Source: Agrostemma githago
Lineage: Eukaryota; Streptophyta; Magnoliopsida; Caryophyllales; Caryophyllaceae
Assembly (NCBI GenBank): GCA_958450325.1
Contig: OY288259.1
Coordinates: 25,228,734 to 25,292,733 of the forward strand
Direction of reading: 5' to 3'
DNA length: 64,000 nt
A program made the position numbers and the translations under genes. Below are positions 1 to 9,440 of the stretch, piece after piece. The notes under the pieces were generated by a model. That model did no database searches. It was given only the letters and a program-made list of their open reading frames with translations, and was not told the DNA's origin. Every line of letters starts with the position of its first letter. The first letter of the stretch is position 1.

Positions 1-399
1 GACATTTAAGCCCACCCAACCATTATATACCCCCACCTAACCTCCCTGCCTTCCTTTCTCATATCATACCACCCATGTACCTCATTTACATACCTTAACC
101 TCATTTCCTCCTCACTTTAGACCGACATTCACATCAAATCCCACCCCCTCGCACCATTACTACCTCTACCATGCGGTTCCATCAAGATTGAAGCGGGATG
201 GCAAAGATGAAGACAAGCAAGTGCCTATATTGATCTATGGGACGATGGAGAGAGTGAGTTGCTAACCTATGGTACGGCAACTATCCTTTCTTTTCCGTTT
301 TTGTTGTTGCTTGTTTTCCTTTGTTTATTCCCTTCCCCTTGTACACTTTTGTGTCTTGATGTCATGGTGGCCTTCGAGGCCTCGGTAGTTGTTGCTCCC

Positions 400-430
400 G
401 ACTCTCGATGATGTGACTACATCGAGAGTC
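400..430 (+). other. Conserved stem-loop in element Z 3' region
   Basis: GACTCTCGATG (400-410) and CATCGAGAGTC (420-430) are perfect reverse complements with a 9-base loop. The same hairpin stands at 11393-11423 (B) and 15943-15973 (A). In B one stem base differs, giving a G-U pair in RNA rather than a mismatch. Function unknown. Confidence 0.75.
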
Positions 431-745
431 ATTTCAAAATCCAAATTTTACGAGTTTTTCACTCTTTCTTTTTGAGGATTTAGTCGGATTTAGGCGGAAT
501 CCGGGCTAGGTGACTTGATTACACCTAGCCCTCCCCTCCCATTTCCTTTTATTTCCTTCTTTTTTATTTCTTCCCCCATCCATATCTTTTCTTGTCTCGG
601 CCCTTGGTGACTTGATTACACCCCGGCCGGACACCTTCTACCTTTTCTTCACTTTATTTTTGATTTTTAGTTTTATTTTTGTAGTTTCTTTTTCTTTCTT
701 TTGTCTCTCCGCACCCTACGATCGAGCATGAGGACATGGCTCGAT

Positions 746-760
746 TTAAGTGTGGGGGAG
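746..760 (+). other. Second (internal) polypurine-tract copy, element Z
   Basis: TTAAGTGTGGGGGAG is identical over 15 bases to the polypurine tract at 2491-2505 that abuts the LTR, 1745 bases downstream. It is followed by CGATATTC rather than an LTR start. B and A each keep the same duplicate. It could act as a second plus-strand primer; that role is inferred. Confidence 0.7.
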
Positions 761-1619
761 CGATATTCTAGGGTAGTTAGCTTTATTTTTGTAGTTTTTC
801 GAAAAAGCTTTAAAAAATCCTAAAAATTTGAAAATTTTTCGCGAAAATCAGAAAAGATTTTTCTTTTGTGTGTTTTCTCTTTGTGTCCTTGCGTCGTGTT
901 TTTGTTTTGTTGTGCGTATTTGCCTCCCTTTTTCCATATAGGTTGCTTAAATCGCCGTTAGCTTTGGAGAGCTTTCAAGACTTCCGGTAACACCTCTTCA
1001 CCTTTTATTTCCCCTTTGTTCCGCGTGGAGTATGGAGGAGTTATGTGTTGTGGTGTGCTCGGGCGGAGCTTGTAAAGTTTGTGGTTGATTGGTGACTTGT
1101 TTGAAAATTTGGGGTGGTGTTTGTGTTATTTATGTGTTTGTCTTGTTTTGTTCTTGTTTTGTTGCTTTTGTTTCTTTTTCTTTCGTTCGTTTTCGTCATG
1201 TCTTCATTTTGTGTTGTGTTTGTTGAGTCTTGTGTGTAAATGGTTTTCGAAAACCCGGTTTAGAGGCTAGAGTGTGAGTGTCTATTTTCCCTTCCTAGTT
1301 GTATAAATCGAGTTTTGGACTTTAATCTAGTAGAATGACCCTAAATCAATGAGTTCGTTGGTCCTTTACCTTGAGTCCACCTAGCTTACTAGGGATTTAC
1401 TGCGGGATTTGCATTTTGACCATTATGACCACCCACGGTGTGAAAAGGCCTTGGTTACCGAGTCTCGTCCCCTAGGTGACCGTGTTTAGGATCGTTTGAT
1501 TAGTCCAAGTTCTCCACTTTTTGTGGGTTTATTTGAAGGGAAGGACCCGTCCCGACTTACCCATTCACCTACCTCATACACATCTCCACACATTAAATTG
1601 CAAATTGTTGATTTCTACC

Positions 1620-1860
1620 TTTCTTGTTATACAATGAAAATGCCAAAAATGCCAAATCTTGCCGAAAGGGCAATGAAAAGAAAAAGAAAGAAAATGAAAG
1701 AAAGAAAAGAATGAAGAAAAAGAAAAGGCACAAAAGCCAAAAAGAAAATAGAAAAGAAGAAAAAGAAATGGCATGGCAACAAATAAGCAAAAACGTCGAA
1801 AAGAAAGAAAATGCCAAAAGAAAACTCGTCTCACAAAAAAAGAAATCCCCACAAAAATAA
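1620..1860 (+). repeat. A/G-rich low-complexity tract (Z)
   Basis: About 240 bases dominated by GAAA/AAAG runs. The homologous tracts in B (about 12620-12850) and A (about 17160-17370) have the same composition but different indels, so the lysine-rich ORF over this tract is not a conserved protein. Confidence 0.7.
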
Positions 1861-2490
1861 ACCTTTTTCCGACTTTTACCGTGAAGAGCCTACCAAAGGA
1901 CCGAGTCCCGAGGAAGGATGATAGCGGCATTAGTCGGTCTTCCCTCATTTTGCATATTTCCACCTTTTTACTTGGACTAGTTAGGCGGTTTTGGACATGG
2001 GACGACCCTCTTGGCTCACGCTAAAGGGGGCGGGGTCTCACTTACCTACAGTGTCGACTAACACAGTGGTTTTTCATTTCCCACTCCGCCGATCGTCCCT
2101 TAGTACATTTTTAGAAAGTTAGGAGGACCTAGGTAAGTTACCAACGCTTTTACTGCTTGATCGTCATACTATTAGGGTTTACTTCACCTTGGTTTGTATT
2201 GCTAGCTTGGGAACGTTGTCACTTACCTCGAGTCCTAAACCGGTGCTTCTTTCACCGCTTTTAGAGGGAAGCGGTATTTGTTTTCTTTTGGGTGCAACCG
2301 ATTATGTGTTTGTTTGTTTGTGTGATTTGTGTTTGGTTGCATCCACAGTTTTGTCGCAAGACCCGACTTGCCTTGCGGAGTGCACTTTTCCTCTAAGTGC
2401 ACTCGGGTGAGTTGAAGGGGCGTAGGGTGCGCTAATACCCATTCGGCTAGTTTAGTAGTTAGTATGTGCTTACCCGAGGGCGAGTAAGAG

Positions 2491-2505
2491 TTAAGTGTGG
2501 GGGAG
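2491..2505 (+). other. Polypurine tract of element Z
   Basis: TTAAGTGTGGGGGAG followed by one T and then the LTR start TGATAAG at 2507. This is the expected primer site for plus-strand DNA synthesis and marks the LTR at 2507 as a 3' LTR. Confidence 0.9.
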
Positions 2506-2846
2506 TTGATAAGTGTAGTTTGTAGTGCTTATTTTGTTGTGTTTTGGTCCCATTTCCTTGTGGAATCGCTCCTTGGGAGCGATTTATGGGTTTCTTATGC
2601 TTCCTTTAGTTCATTTCAGGTTCCCGAGACCGATTTGGAAGAGTTGGAGCGATTCCGGCTCGATACATACACATTTTGGAGCCAACGGAGTAGAGGAACG
2701 ATGGCTCGATGCCTTGGAATCGACCCCGAGACCTCGGGACCCAATCCCGAGCCTCCGAGACCCGATCCCGAGTCCCGAGAATCGACGATAAACCCATGGG
2801 AGGCAAGGAGGGACCAAAGAGCTCTTAAGGGAGGCCTACAAAGACC

Positions 2847-2991
2847 CATCCCGTTCGGGATGGCCTCATCCCGTTCGGGATGAATTGAACTTGAAGCGCG
2901 GCTACTGTGAGCCCATCCCGATCGGGAAGGTCTTTCCCGACCGGGAAGGATGGCCCATACCGATCGGGACCAAGCCTTCCCGACCGGGAAG
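2847..2991. repeat. Palindrome cluster in Z LTR
   Basis: Array of short inverted repeats of the form TCCCG-NN-CGGGA, for example CATCCCGTTCGGGATG twice and CTTCCCGACCGGGAAG. It lies upstream of the TATA box in U3. Related clusters sit at the same place in every LTR of the family and in the internal 3' region of A and B. Confidence 0.8.
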
Positions 2992-3043
2992 GGTCAGTTA
3001 CAGCTCCGCCTTGTTTCTTTCAATTCCTTTCCACTTGTAACCC

Positions 3044-3100
3044 TATATATACCCCCCTCTTGTATTAAGACACCATCTTATGTTATATCCTAAAACCCTA
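3044..3100 (+). promoter_or_regulatory. LTR promoter: TATA box plus telo-box (Z)
   Basis: TATATATA at 3044-3051 and AAACCCTA at 3093-3100. The same pair, 50-75 bases apart, occurs in all five LTRs of the family. A TATA box here would set transcription start near 3075. The AAACCCTA telo-box is known from plant translation-related gene promoters. Confidence 0.65.
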
Positions 3101-4141
3101 GACTACTTTAGGTTAGATTAGATTAGATTAGAGTAGATTAGTCGGTAATTTGTAGTTAATCATAGATTAGCCTTGTATTAAGGGAATTCTTCAAGATCCA
3201 TCCAAGATTGACAACCTTGGGTGTTTGTTTTGGGTTTTCTTCATTAATGCAAGTTTTGTTCTTTCTTCTTCACTAGTATGGTATTCTCCTCTTCCTCTTT
3301 CTCTTAATCTTATTTTTGTTATTCAAGTTTGAATCTTTAGTTGATTGTTTTGTTCTTAGTTCATTGTTATTACTAGTTTGTTTATGTATGTTTGGTTTCT
3401 TATGTTAGATCTTCTTAGTTCTTGTTAGTTTTAGTTGGATTATGTTAGAGTAGTGTTCTTGCTAGGGTTAGTAGGGTGATTAGGGTGTTAATTGGATGAT
3501 TAAGGGATTGTTAGAGATTTTGGTGGAAGCTTTGGGTTTCCTCTTGGTTTGGTGCATATTACATGTTTGTTGAAATGCATGATTGACTAGTAGTTGCAAA
3601 TACTTGTTTTTCTTGCCTTTCTCTTGTGGGTGATAGTTTTTTTGTGGGTTCGGTTCCCTCACTAAGTTGCGAGAGCCCGGTGAGGACGACCCCTAGGTCG
3701 GTCTAAGTAGCGAGAGCCCGGATTCGACCTAGGTCACCATAGCGCGCTAGAACCCCGTTTGTCATGTGTGTCGCCGAGATGGGTTCTAGGTGGAACCTCT
3801 AGGTGAGTCTAAGTTGCGAGAGCCCGGACCAACCTAGATCACCCTACTACCTCCTTCACTTTAGTTCTCCCTTGACCATTCCGTTACCCCTTTGACCCCG
3901 ACCTAATCCTAGCCCGTTCTCCTTTGTTTGCTTTCTCCTTAGCCTTAGCCTAGTCTAGCTTTCTCCCCTTCTCATCACCTTAGCTTAGCTTAGCTCGTTG
4001 ACTTAGTCTCGTATTTAGGCAACCTTAGTCTAGGCTATACATTACCGGCCCCGTAGATTCGACCCGACTTTCCCTATCTACCGTAGGAATAGCCGGTTAC
4101 TTTACTTGATCGGTTGGGACGTGACGAATCCCTCCCCATCA

Positions 4142-7100
4142 GAATCTCTCAACCAAGCGCTAGCAATACCCACCAAGAGCAAGCTCAAGGATCCGACTTT
4201 AACGAGTCACCTCGAGAGACGACCGAAGGGATCTTCATAAATCCCTTTGGTTCATCTATCCATTCTTCTAGTCCTAGTTCCCCCTCTTCATCTACTTCAA
4301 CACCGTCTACCCCACCATCTCCCTTACATCCAATTATGCCGAAGTTCTCATCTCACTCCACTTTTACCGAGGATGTCTTGCCGGGACCGAGTGCTTTACC
4401 GGATACATATACCGGGAATTTTGTGGCAAAGACACAATTCATCCAACTTGTGGAGAGAAATCAATTTAGTGGTTTGCCCACCGAAGACCCGCACCAACAC
4501 ATGGAGACTTTCTCCGATTATTGCGATGCTATCTCTCAAACCGGGGTTACTCAAGATCAAATCCGTTGGGTACTCTTCCCGTTCTCTCTCATTGGAAAGG
4601 CAAAGCAATGGATCAAGAGTCTCGATAGGGCAACCATGGGTATCGATACTTGGAAGAAACTTGCATTGGCGTTCTACCAAAAATTTTACCCTCCGGAGAA
4701 GACAAATTTGCTTAGGGCCTCCATCACCGGTTTCCAACAACGGGATGAAGAGAGCCTCTATGAAGCTTGGGAACGGTTTAAATATTTGGTTAGATCATGC
4801 CCCCACCATGGACTTTCACAATGGTTCTTAGTCCAACAATTTTGGAACGGTCTATATGAGGACTCAAGAGCTATACTCAATATGGGCTCCAATGGTAGGT
4901 TTACCGAGGTCGATGACGATCAAACTTGGGCGAGAATCGAAGAGATGGCGGTGCATAACTCCCAATACTCAAGACCTAGAAAGGCGAATCGAGGAGGTAG
5001 GCACGAGGTCGATGCCATTACACAACTAAGCATTGACCTTGGGGCTCAATTAAGAACTCACATGGAATCTATTGACAAGAAGCTCCAAAGCCACCTCAAT
5101 CAAGTTCAAAGCTCTAGTTCCTCCAACCAACACTCGGTTCATGAAATTAATGCTTTGGGAGTTGTGTCTCCTATGCCTTATTATAGGATGTGCGATACTT
5201 GCGGGATAGTTGGACATGAGCCTATGCAATGTCGAGGAAGTATTGAGCAAGTGAACGCCTTTCAAGCGTTCAAGCAAGGTGCCTCCAATCCTAATACGTT
5301 CCAAGCCTCCCATCAAGTCCCTCAACAACAAGCTCTACAACATCGTCCCTATGTTCCACCTCCCTTAAGGGACAACAATCAAGGATACCAAGGTTATGTG
5401 GGTAATCCAAGACCATTCAACAATTTCAAGCAACATAGCCAAGGTAGTTACTACAACAATCAAGGGTTCCAATAAGAGAAATTCAATCAAGGTGGTTTCC
5501 AAGGAAACCAAAACTTTCAAGGACATCAAAACCATAACCAAGGACACCAAAACTACAACCATGGCAACAATCAAGGCCTTAATCAAGGCAACTCTCATGG
5601 GTTCCAAGGGAACCATCAACAACAACAAGCAACCCAAGGGAATAGACAAGAAAGCAAGCCTAGGAGCCGGTCTCCTATTCATGATTATGGTACTCCATTA
5701 GCCCTCACCGATACTCCGCACTATCCACAATCTCCACCTCGAGATTTCAACATGCAAAAATCTATGATGGATATGCAAAGGAGCCAAATGGAGATGGCAA
5801 GAAACCAACAAGAGTTCTTTGCCTATGTTCAAAGGGATAACATAGCAAGAGATGCTCATACGAAGATGCTCGAGACCCAAATATCTCAACTTGCTTCGGG
5901 AAGCTCTTCAAGACAAAAGGGGCAACTACCTCCTCAAGGTGAAACACCGAAGTTTGAGCATGTAAATGCTATTACCACGAGGAGTGGTATATCTTATGAT
6001 CCCCCCTTACCCCCTAGTGAGCAAGAACCAATGCAAGAAGTTACACCCCCCTCTCAAGACAATTCGAACATTGAAAATCCAATGGAGGAGCAAGTCTTAT
6101 GGGAGATTGAGAAACCCCATGAAGACAAGCTTCCCCCACTTCAAGGTAAAGACAAGGGAAAAAGGAAAGTGTCATTTGAGAAGTCTACCCCTATCGAGCA
6201 AAAAAAAATGCACATCGAGTTGCCTTTCCCAACAAGGCAAATGAAGACCAAGGTGGATTCTCAATACGAAAAGTTCCTTAACATTGTGAAGAAATTGGAT
6301 GTTAGTGTCCCATTCACCGAGCTACTTACCCAAATCCCGGCATATAGAAAATTTATGAAAGAAATCTTGGCTAGGAAGAGATCCATCGACAAGGAAGAGA
6401 CCATAGCGTTCACGAGGGTGGTGAGTGAGCTTATTCAAGGTTCTACGCTTCCCAAGTTGAAGGATCCGGGTAGTTTCTCGATCCCTTGCACCATAGGCAA
6501 CTTCACGGTTGAAAGAGCACTTTGTGATTTGGGTGCGAGTGTAAGCATTATTCCCTACACCATTTGTTTGCAACTTGGGATGAAGGATCTCAAGCGTACT
6601 TCCATTACACTCCAAATGGCCGATAGTTCACTCAACCGACCATTGGGGATATTGGAAGATGTGCCGGTAAGAATCGAAAAGTTCTTCGTTCCGGTTGATT
6701 TCCTCGTACTTGACATGCCGGAAGATGCTATCACTCCCATTATCCTTGGGCGCCCATTTCTACATACCGCCGGTGCTATGATCGATGTACAGAATGGTAG
6801 GATCACATTTGAGTTAGGCGAAGAGAAGCTCGTGTTCGACCTCCAAGGCAACACCTCGCCTACTAATGATGAGTCTTGCAATATGATCCATGCCACGAAA
6901 GACGTCGATCTAGGGGAAGAATCAGGACAAAGCTCGAAGGACTTCTATGAGCTTGAGGATGATGATTCCGAGATTGGGGAGGATGAGTGCCCATATCATG
7001 GGCATGAAGATAAGTGCAATGACAAGGAGAAAGATGAGCCTCCCTTGGGGCCACATGAGAATAGGTGGACGTTTGGGTATATCCCAAAGGATCGCAAGTA

Positions 7101-7311
7101 TAAGTTCAAGCTATTGAACTTGGTAGATCGGGATGCCCCGGGAACGTCAAGGTTAGGAGGCGATAATCCTTGGAGTAGAGGTTGGTATTCCACTAGTTTG
7201 ATTGAAGACTTTGCTAGGATCTTCGATTTATTTCTTCGTGCCCTTGACGGAGATGGAATTGGTTTCAAGGTTGTTGAAAAAGAATTGAGGAATGCACCAT
7301 CCATGGTTTGA
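4142..7311 (+). pseudogene. gag-protease polyprotein of element A (Athila-like), 5' cut and one in-frame stop
   Basis: Structural capsid (Gag) and aspartic protease of a Ty3/gypsy element. Gag spans about 4390-4950. A zinc knuckle C-x2-C-x4-H-x4-C follows at 5182-5223 (CDTCGIVGHEPMQC), then a Gln/Asn-rich stretch. The reading frame stops at TAA 5473-5475 and continues in the same frame to 7311, so this is one ORF with one nonsense codon, probably a changed glutamine codon. After a Met-rich coiled-coil stretch (about 5752-5880) comes the protease, with active-site motif DLGAS at 6525 and GRPF near 6750. An acidic tail ends in a conserved LIEDFARIFDLFLRALDG motif shared with the B protein. There is no RT or integrase, so the element was non-autonomous. 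The 5' end is removed by the insertion of Z at 4141/4142; no native start codon is visible. Confidence 0.85.
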
Positions 7312-7377
7312 CGGAGTTCCAAAAGAACCGTCTCTTTGTATATATCTCTTTCTTGTAGTTTCTTTGGTTTTGTGAAT
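7312..7377 (+). mobile_element. Start of element A 3' untranslated region
   Basis: 66 bases after the gag-pro stop, ending TGAAT at 7373-7377 where element B begins. The sequence resumes after B at 15137 and then aligns with B's own 3' region near 10580. Confidence 0.85.
7373..7377. repeat. Target-site duplication of element B, left copy
   Basis: TGAAT, repeated at 15137-15141 on the other side of B. Five bases is the usual length for Ty3/gypsy insertion. Confidence 0.9.
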
Positions 7378-7714
7378 TGATAAGTGTAGTTTGTAGTGCC
7401 TAATTTGTTATGTTTTGGTCCCGTTTTCCTTGTGGAATCGCTCTTTGGAGCGATTTCTGGGCTACTCATGCTTCCTTTAGTTCGTTTTAAGTTCCCGAGA
7501 CCGTTCATGGAGAATTGGAACGATTCCGACTCGTTTCATACACTTTTGGAGCCAACGAAGAGAAGGAACGATCACTTGGTGCCTTGGATTCAATCCCGAG
7601 ACCTTGGGACCCATTCCCGAGCCCCTTAGACTCGACCCCGAGCTCCGAGATTCGATGAGAAACCCATGAGAAGCAAGGAGGGACCTTAGAGCTCATATTG
7701 GAGGCCTAGAGACC

Positions 7715-7882
7715 CTTCCCGGCCGAGAACAAGTGCCTTCTCGGTCGGGAAGGAGTGCAAGAAAGAACAGGCCACTGGAGGGGCCGTCTCGGCCGAGACC
7801 AAACTCGTCTCGGGCGAGACCACACCGTCTCGGGCGAGACCACACCGTCTCGGGCGAGACCACATCCATCTCGGCCGAGATG
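7715..7882. repeat. Palindrome cluster in B 5' LTR
   Basis: Includes GTCTCGGCCGAGAC, GTCTCGGGCGAGAC and the perfect 16-base palindrome CATCTCGGCCGAGATG at 7867-7882. Compared with Z and A, arm bases differ in pairs (TCTCG/CGAGA versus TCCCG/CGGGA), keeping the arms complementary. Confidence 0.8.
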
Positions 7883-7934
7883 GACCCAGAAATGGGCTGT
7901 TTCGCTTTTCTCGCCTCCCTTACTCTTGAAACCC

Positions 7935-7993
7935 TATATATACTCTTCCCTTGTTTTGTTAAGCATATGTTAGACATTAGAGACTAAACCCTA
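7935..7993 (+). promoter_or_regulatory. LTR promoter: TATA box plus telo-box (B 5' LTR)
   Basis: TATATATA 7935-7942 and AAACCCTA 7986-7993, as in the other LTRs of the family. This is the copy that would drive genomic RNA of B. Confidence 0.65.
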
Positions 7994-9025
7994 GATAGTT
8001 TTAGCATAGATTAGCATAGATTAGTGTAGATTAGTCTTTTGATTAGTTGTTAATCCTAGTTTAGTCTTGTAATTTGGGAATTCTTCAAGATCTCCACCAA
8101 GCTTGACAAACTTGGATGTTTGTTTTGGGTTTTTCTCATTTATGCCAGTTTCCTTCTTCCTTTCATCTTGTTAGTTGGTATAATCTTCTTTTCATTTCTC
8201 TTAATCTTGTTCTTTCATTAAAGTTTGAATCTTTGTTGTGTGGATTGCTCATAGTTCATAGTTCTTGTTAGTTTCATTATGCTAGTTTGGTTGTTTGAAT
8301 TGATTTCTCTTCTTAGTGTTAGTTTTAGTATAGATATGTTAGAGTAGTATCTTGCTAGGGTTAGTAAGGTGACTAGGGTGTTAATTTGATGATTAAGGGA
8401 TTGTTGGAGATGTTGGTGGAAGATTTGGGTTTCCCCTTGGTTTGATGCATATCACATGTTTGTTGAAATGCTTTAATGACTAGTATGTGCATATGCTTGT
8501 TTTTCTTGCTTTTCTCTTGTGGGTGATAGTTTGTTTGTGGGTTTGGTTCCCTTATTAAGTTGCGAGAGCCCGGTGAGGACGACCCCTAGGTCGGTCTAAG
8601 TTGCGAGAGCCCGGATGCGACCTAGGCCCCGATATCACGCTAGTAACCCCGTTTGTCGTGTGTGTCGCCAAGGTGGGTTATAGGATGAACCTCTAGGTAG
8701 GCCTAAGTTGCGAGAGCCCGGGCATTACCTAGATTACCCTACTACCTCCTTCGCTCTAGTTCTCCCTTGACCATTCCATTACCCCTTTGACCCCGACCTA
8801 ATCCTAGCCCGTTTCCTTTGATTGTTTTCTTGCTTTAGACCTAGCTTAGTCCTAGTCTCCCCCTCCTTAGAATAGCTTGTCTCGAACCTAGTCCTAGACC
8901 ATAGCATACCCTAGTCCGACCTCCCGTCCCTGTGGATTCGACCCGACTTACCCTAGCTACCCTAGTTAGGTTTTGCCGGTTTTATTTGACGGTTGGGATT
9001 CACGACAAATCACCACCCATCAAAT

Positions 9026-9043
9026 TGGCGCCGTTGCCGGGGA
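9026..9043 (+). other. Primer-binding site of element B
   Basis: TGGCGCCGTTGCCGGGGA begins four bases after the 5' LTR end. This is the primer-binding site typical of Athila elements, complementary to the 3' end of tRNA-Asp (assignment from knowledge of the lineage). Confidence 0.9.
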
Positions 9044-9440
9044 CAGCGTAGTATAGACTTTTGTTTGCTTAGTTGTGGAATTTGTTCTTGACTTTTGTGT
9101 TCTCTTCTCCTTGTGTATCTCCGTTCTTTCTTCTTGTGTGCTATTCCACCTTCCTAGTGCCTCAAAAGCACTAGGCTACTAACGTTTGCTCAAGTGCTTC
9201 TAGCTCATCCTAGGTACCAAAGCGACGTTATGGACATGGCTCGTCCGAGCACGGGACAACTTTGGGGCAAATGGCCAAGTCCCGAAATTTCACTAACCAT
9301 ATCAACCTCATCAACAATCTTATGAACGCCCTCCTTATGGTTACCAAGAAAGTTGTCAAGGATCATCCCAACATCCTAACAACTACCAAACACCCTCACA
9401 TAACCCACAACCAAATATCCCTAACTTTGAGACTTGTCAA
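9044..9440 (+). other. Leader and degraded gag start of element B
   Basis: Untranslated leader. From about 9292 the frame of the 353-codon ORF is already open and reads a Gln/Pro/Asn/Tyr-rich stretch like the Gag linker, just after an in-frame TAA. An ATG at 9230 opens a short ORF in another frame. The original Gag start was probably here, so the ORF start at 9441 may not be native. Confidence 0.6.

Larger units (their letters stand above)
1..2490 (+). mobile_element. 3' untranslated region of Athila-like element Z (5' part off window)
   Basis: Non-coding internal sequence that lines up over its whole length with 11010-13495 (element B) and 15556-18027 (element A). It ends in a polypurine tract directly before an LTR, so it is the 3' part of an LTR retrotransposon whose 5' LTR and coding part lie left of the window. 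ORFs in it are short and not conserved in frame between the three copies. Conserved landmarks are a stem-loop (400-430), a 17-base direct repeat GGTGACTTGATTACACC (509-525 and 606-622), a second polypurine tract (746-760), a palindrome around 1242-1255 and an A/G-rich tract (1620-1860). Confidence 0.85.
2507..4141 (+). mobile_element. 3' LTR of Athila-like element Z
   Basis: 1635-bp LTR starting TGATAAGTGTAG and ending CCCATCA (TG...CA). It is homologous to LTRs at 7378, 13512, 18044 and 62161. A polypurine tract precedes it. After it there is no primer-binding site, only mid-gag coding sequence of element A. The simplest reading is that Z inserted into A's gag and that its 5' LTR is off window. 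The predicted right target duplication is GAATC (4142-4146). It contains a palindrome cluster, a TATA box and three copies of the motif GCGAGAGCCCGG (around 3664-3680, 3705-3721 and 3811-3827). Confidence 0.9.
7378..9022 (+). mobile_element. 5' LTR of element B
   Basis: 1645 bp, TGATAAG...CCCATCA. It carries two copies of the 20-base unit CGTCTCGGGCGAGACCACAC at about 7827-7866; the 3' LTR carries one, which accounts for the 20-bp length difference. The GCGAGAGCCCGG motif occurs at 8557-8573, 8598-8614 and 8705-8721. Confidence 0.92.

Noticed and set aside
1624..1860. Lysine-rich 78-aa ORF
   Set aside because: It lies in an A/G-rich low-complexity tract; the homologous tracts in A and B have indels that change the frame.
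2847..2991. CRISPR-like array of short palindromes
   Set aside because: Units are not constant repeats with unique equal-length spacers, and the context is a plant LTR.
3093..3100. Telomeric repeat
   Set aside because: Only a single AAACCCTA unit per LTR; a telo-box at most.
2507..4141. 5' LTR of element A
   Set aside because: It has a polypurine tract before it and no primer-binding site after it, so it is a 3' LTR of another insertion.
5473..5475. Programmed stop readthrough between gag and protease as a firm call
   Set aside because: TAA with following GAG is not a known readthrough context; a single mutation is simpler. Kept only as a question.
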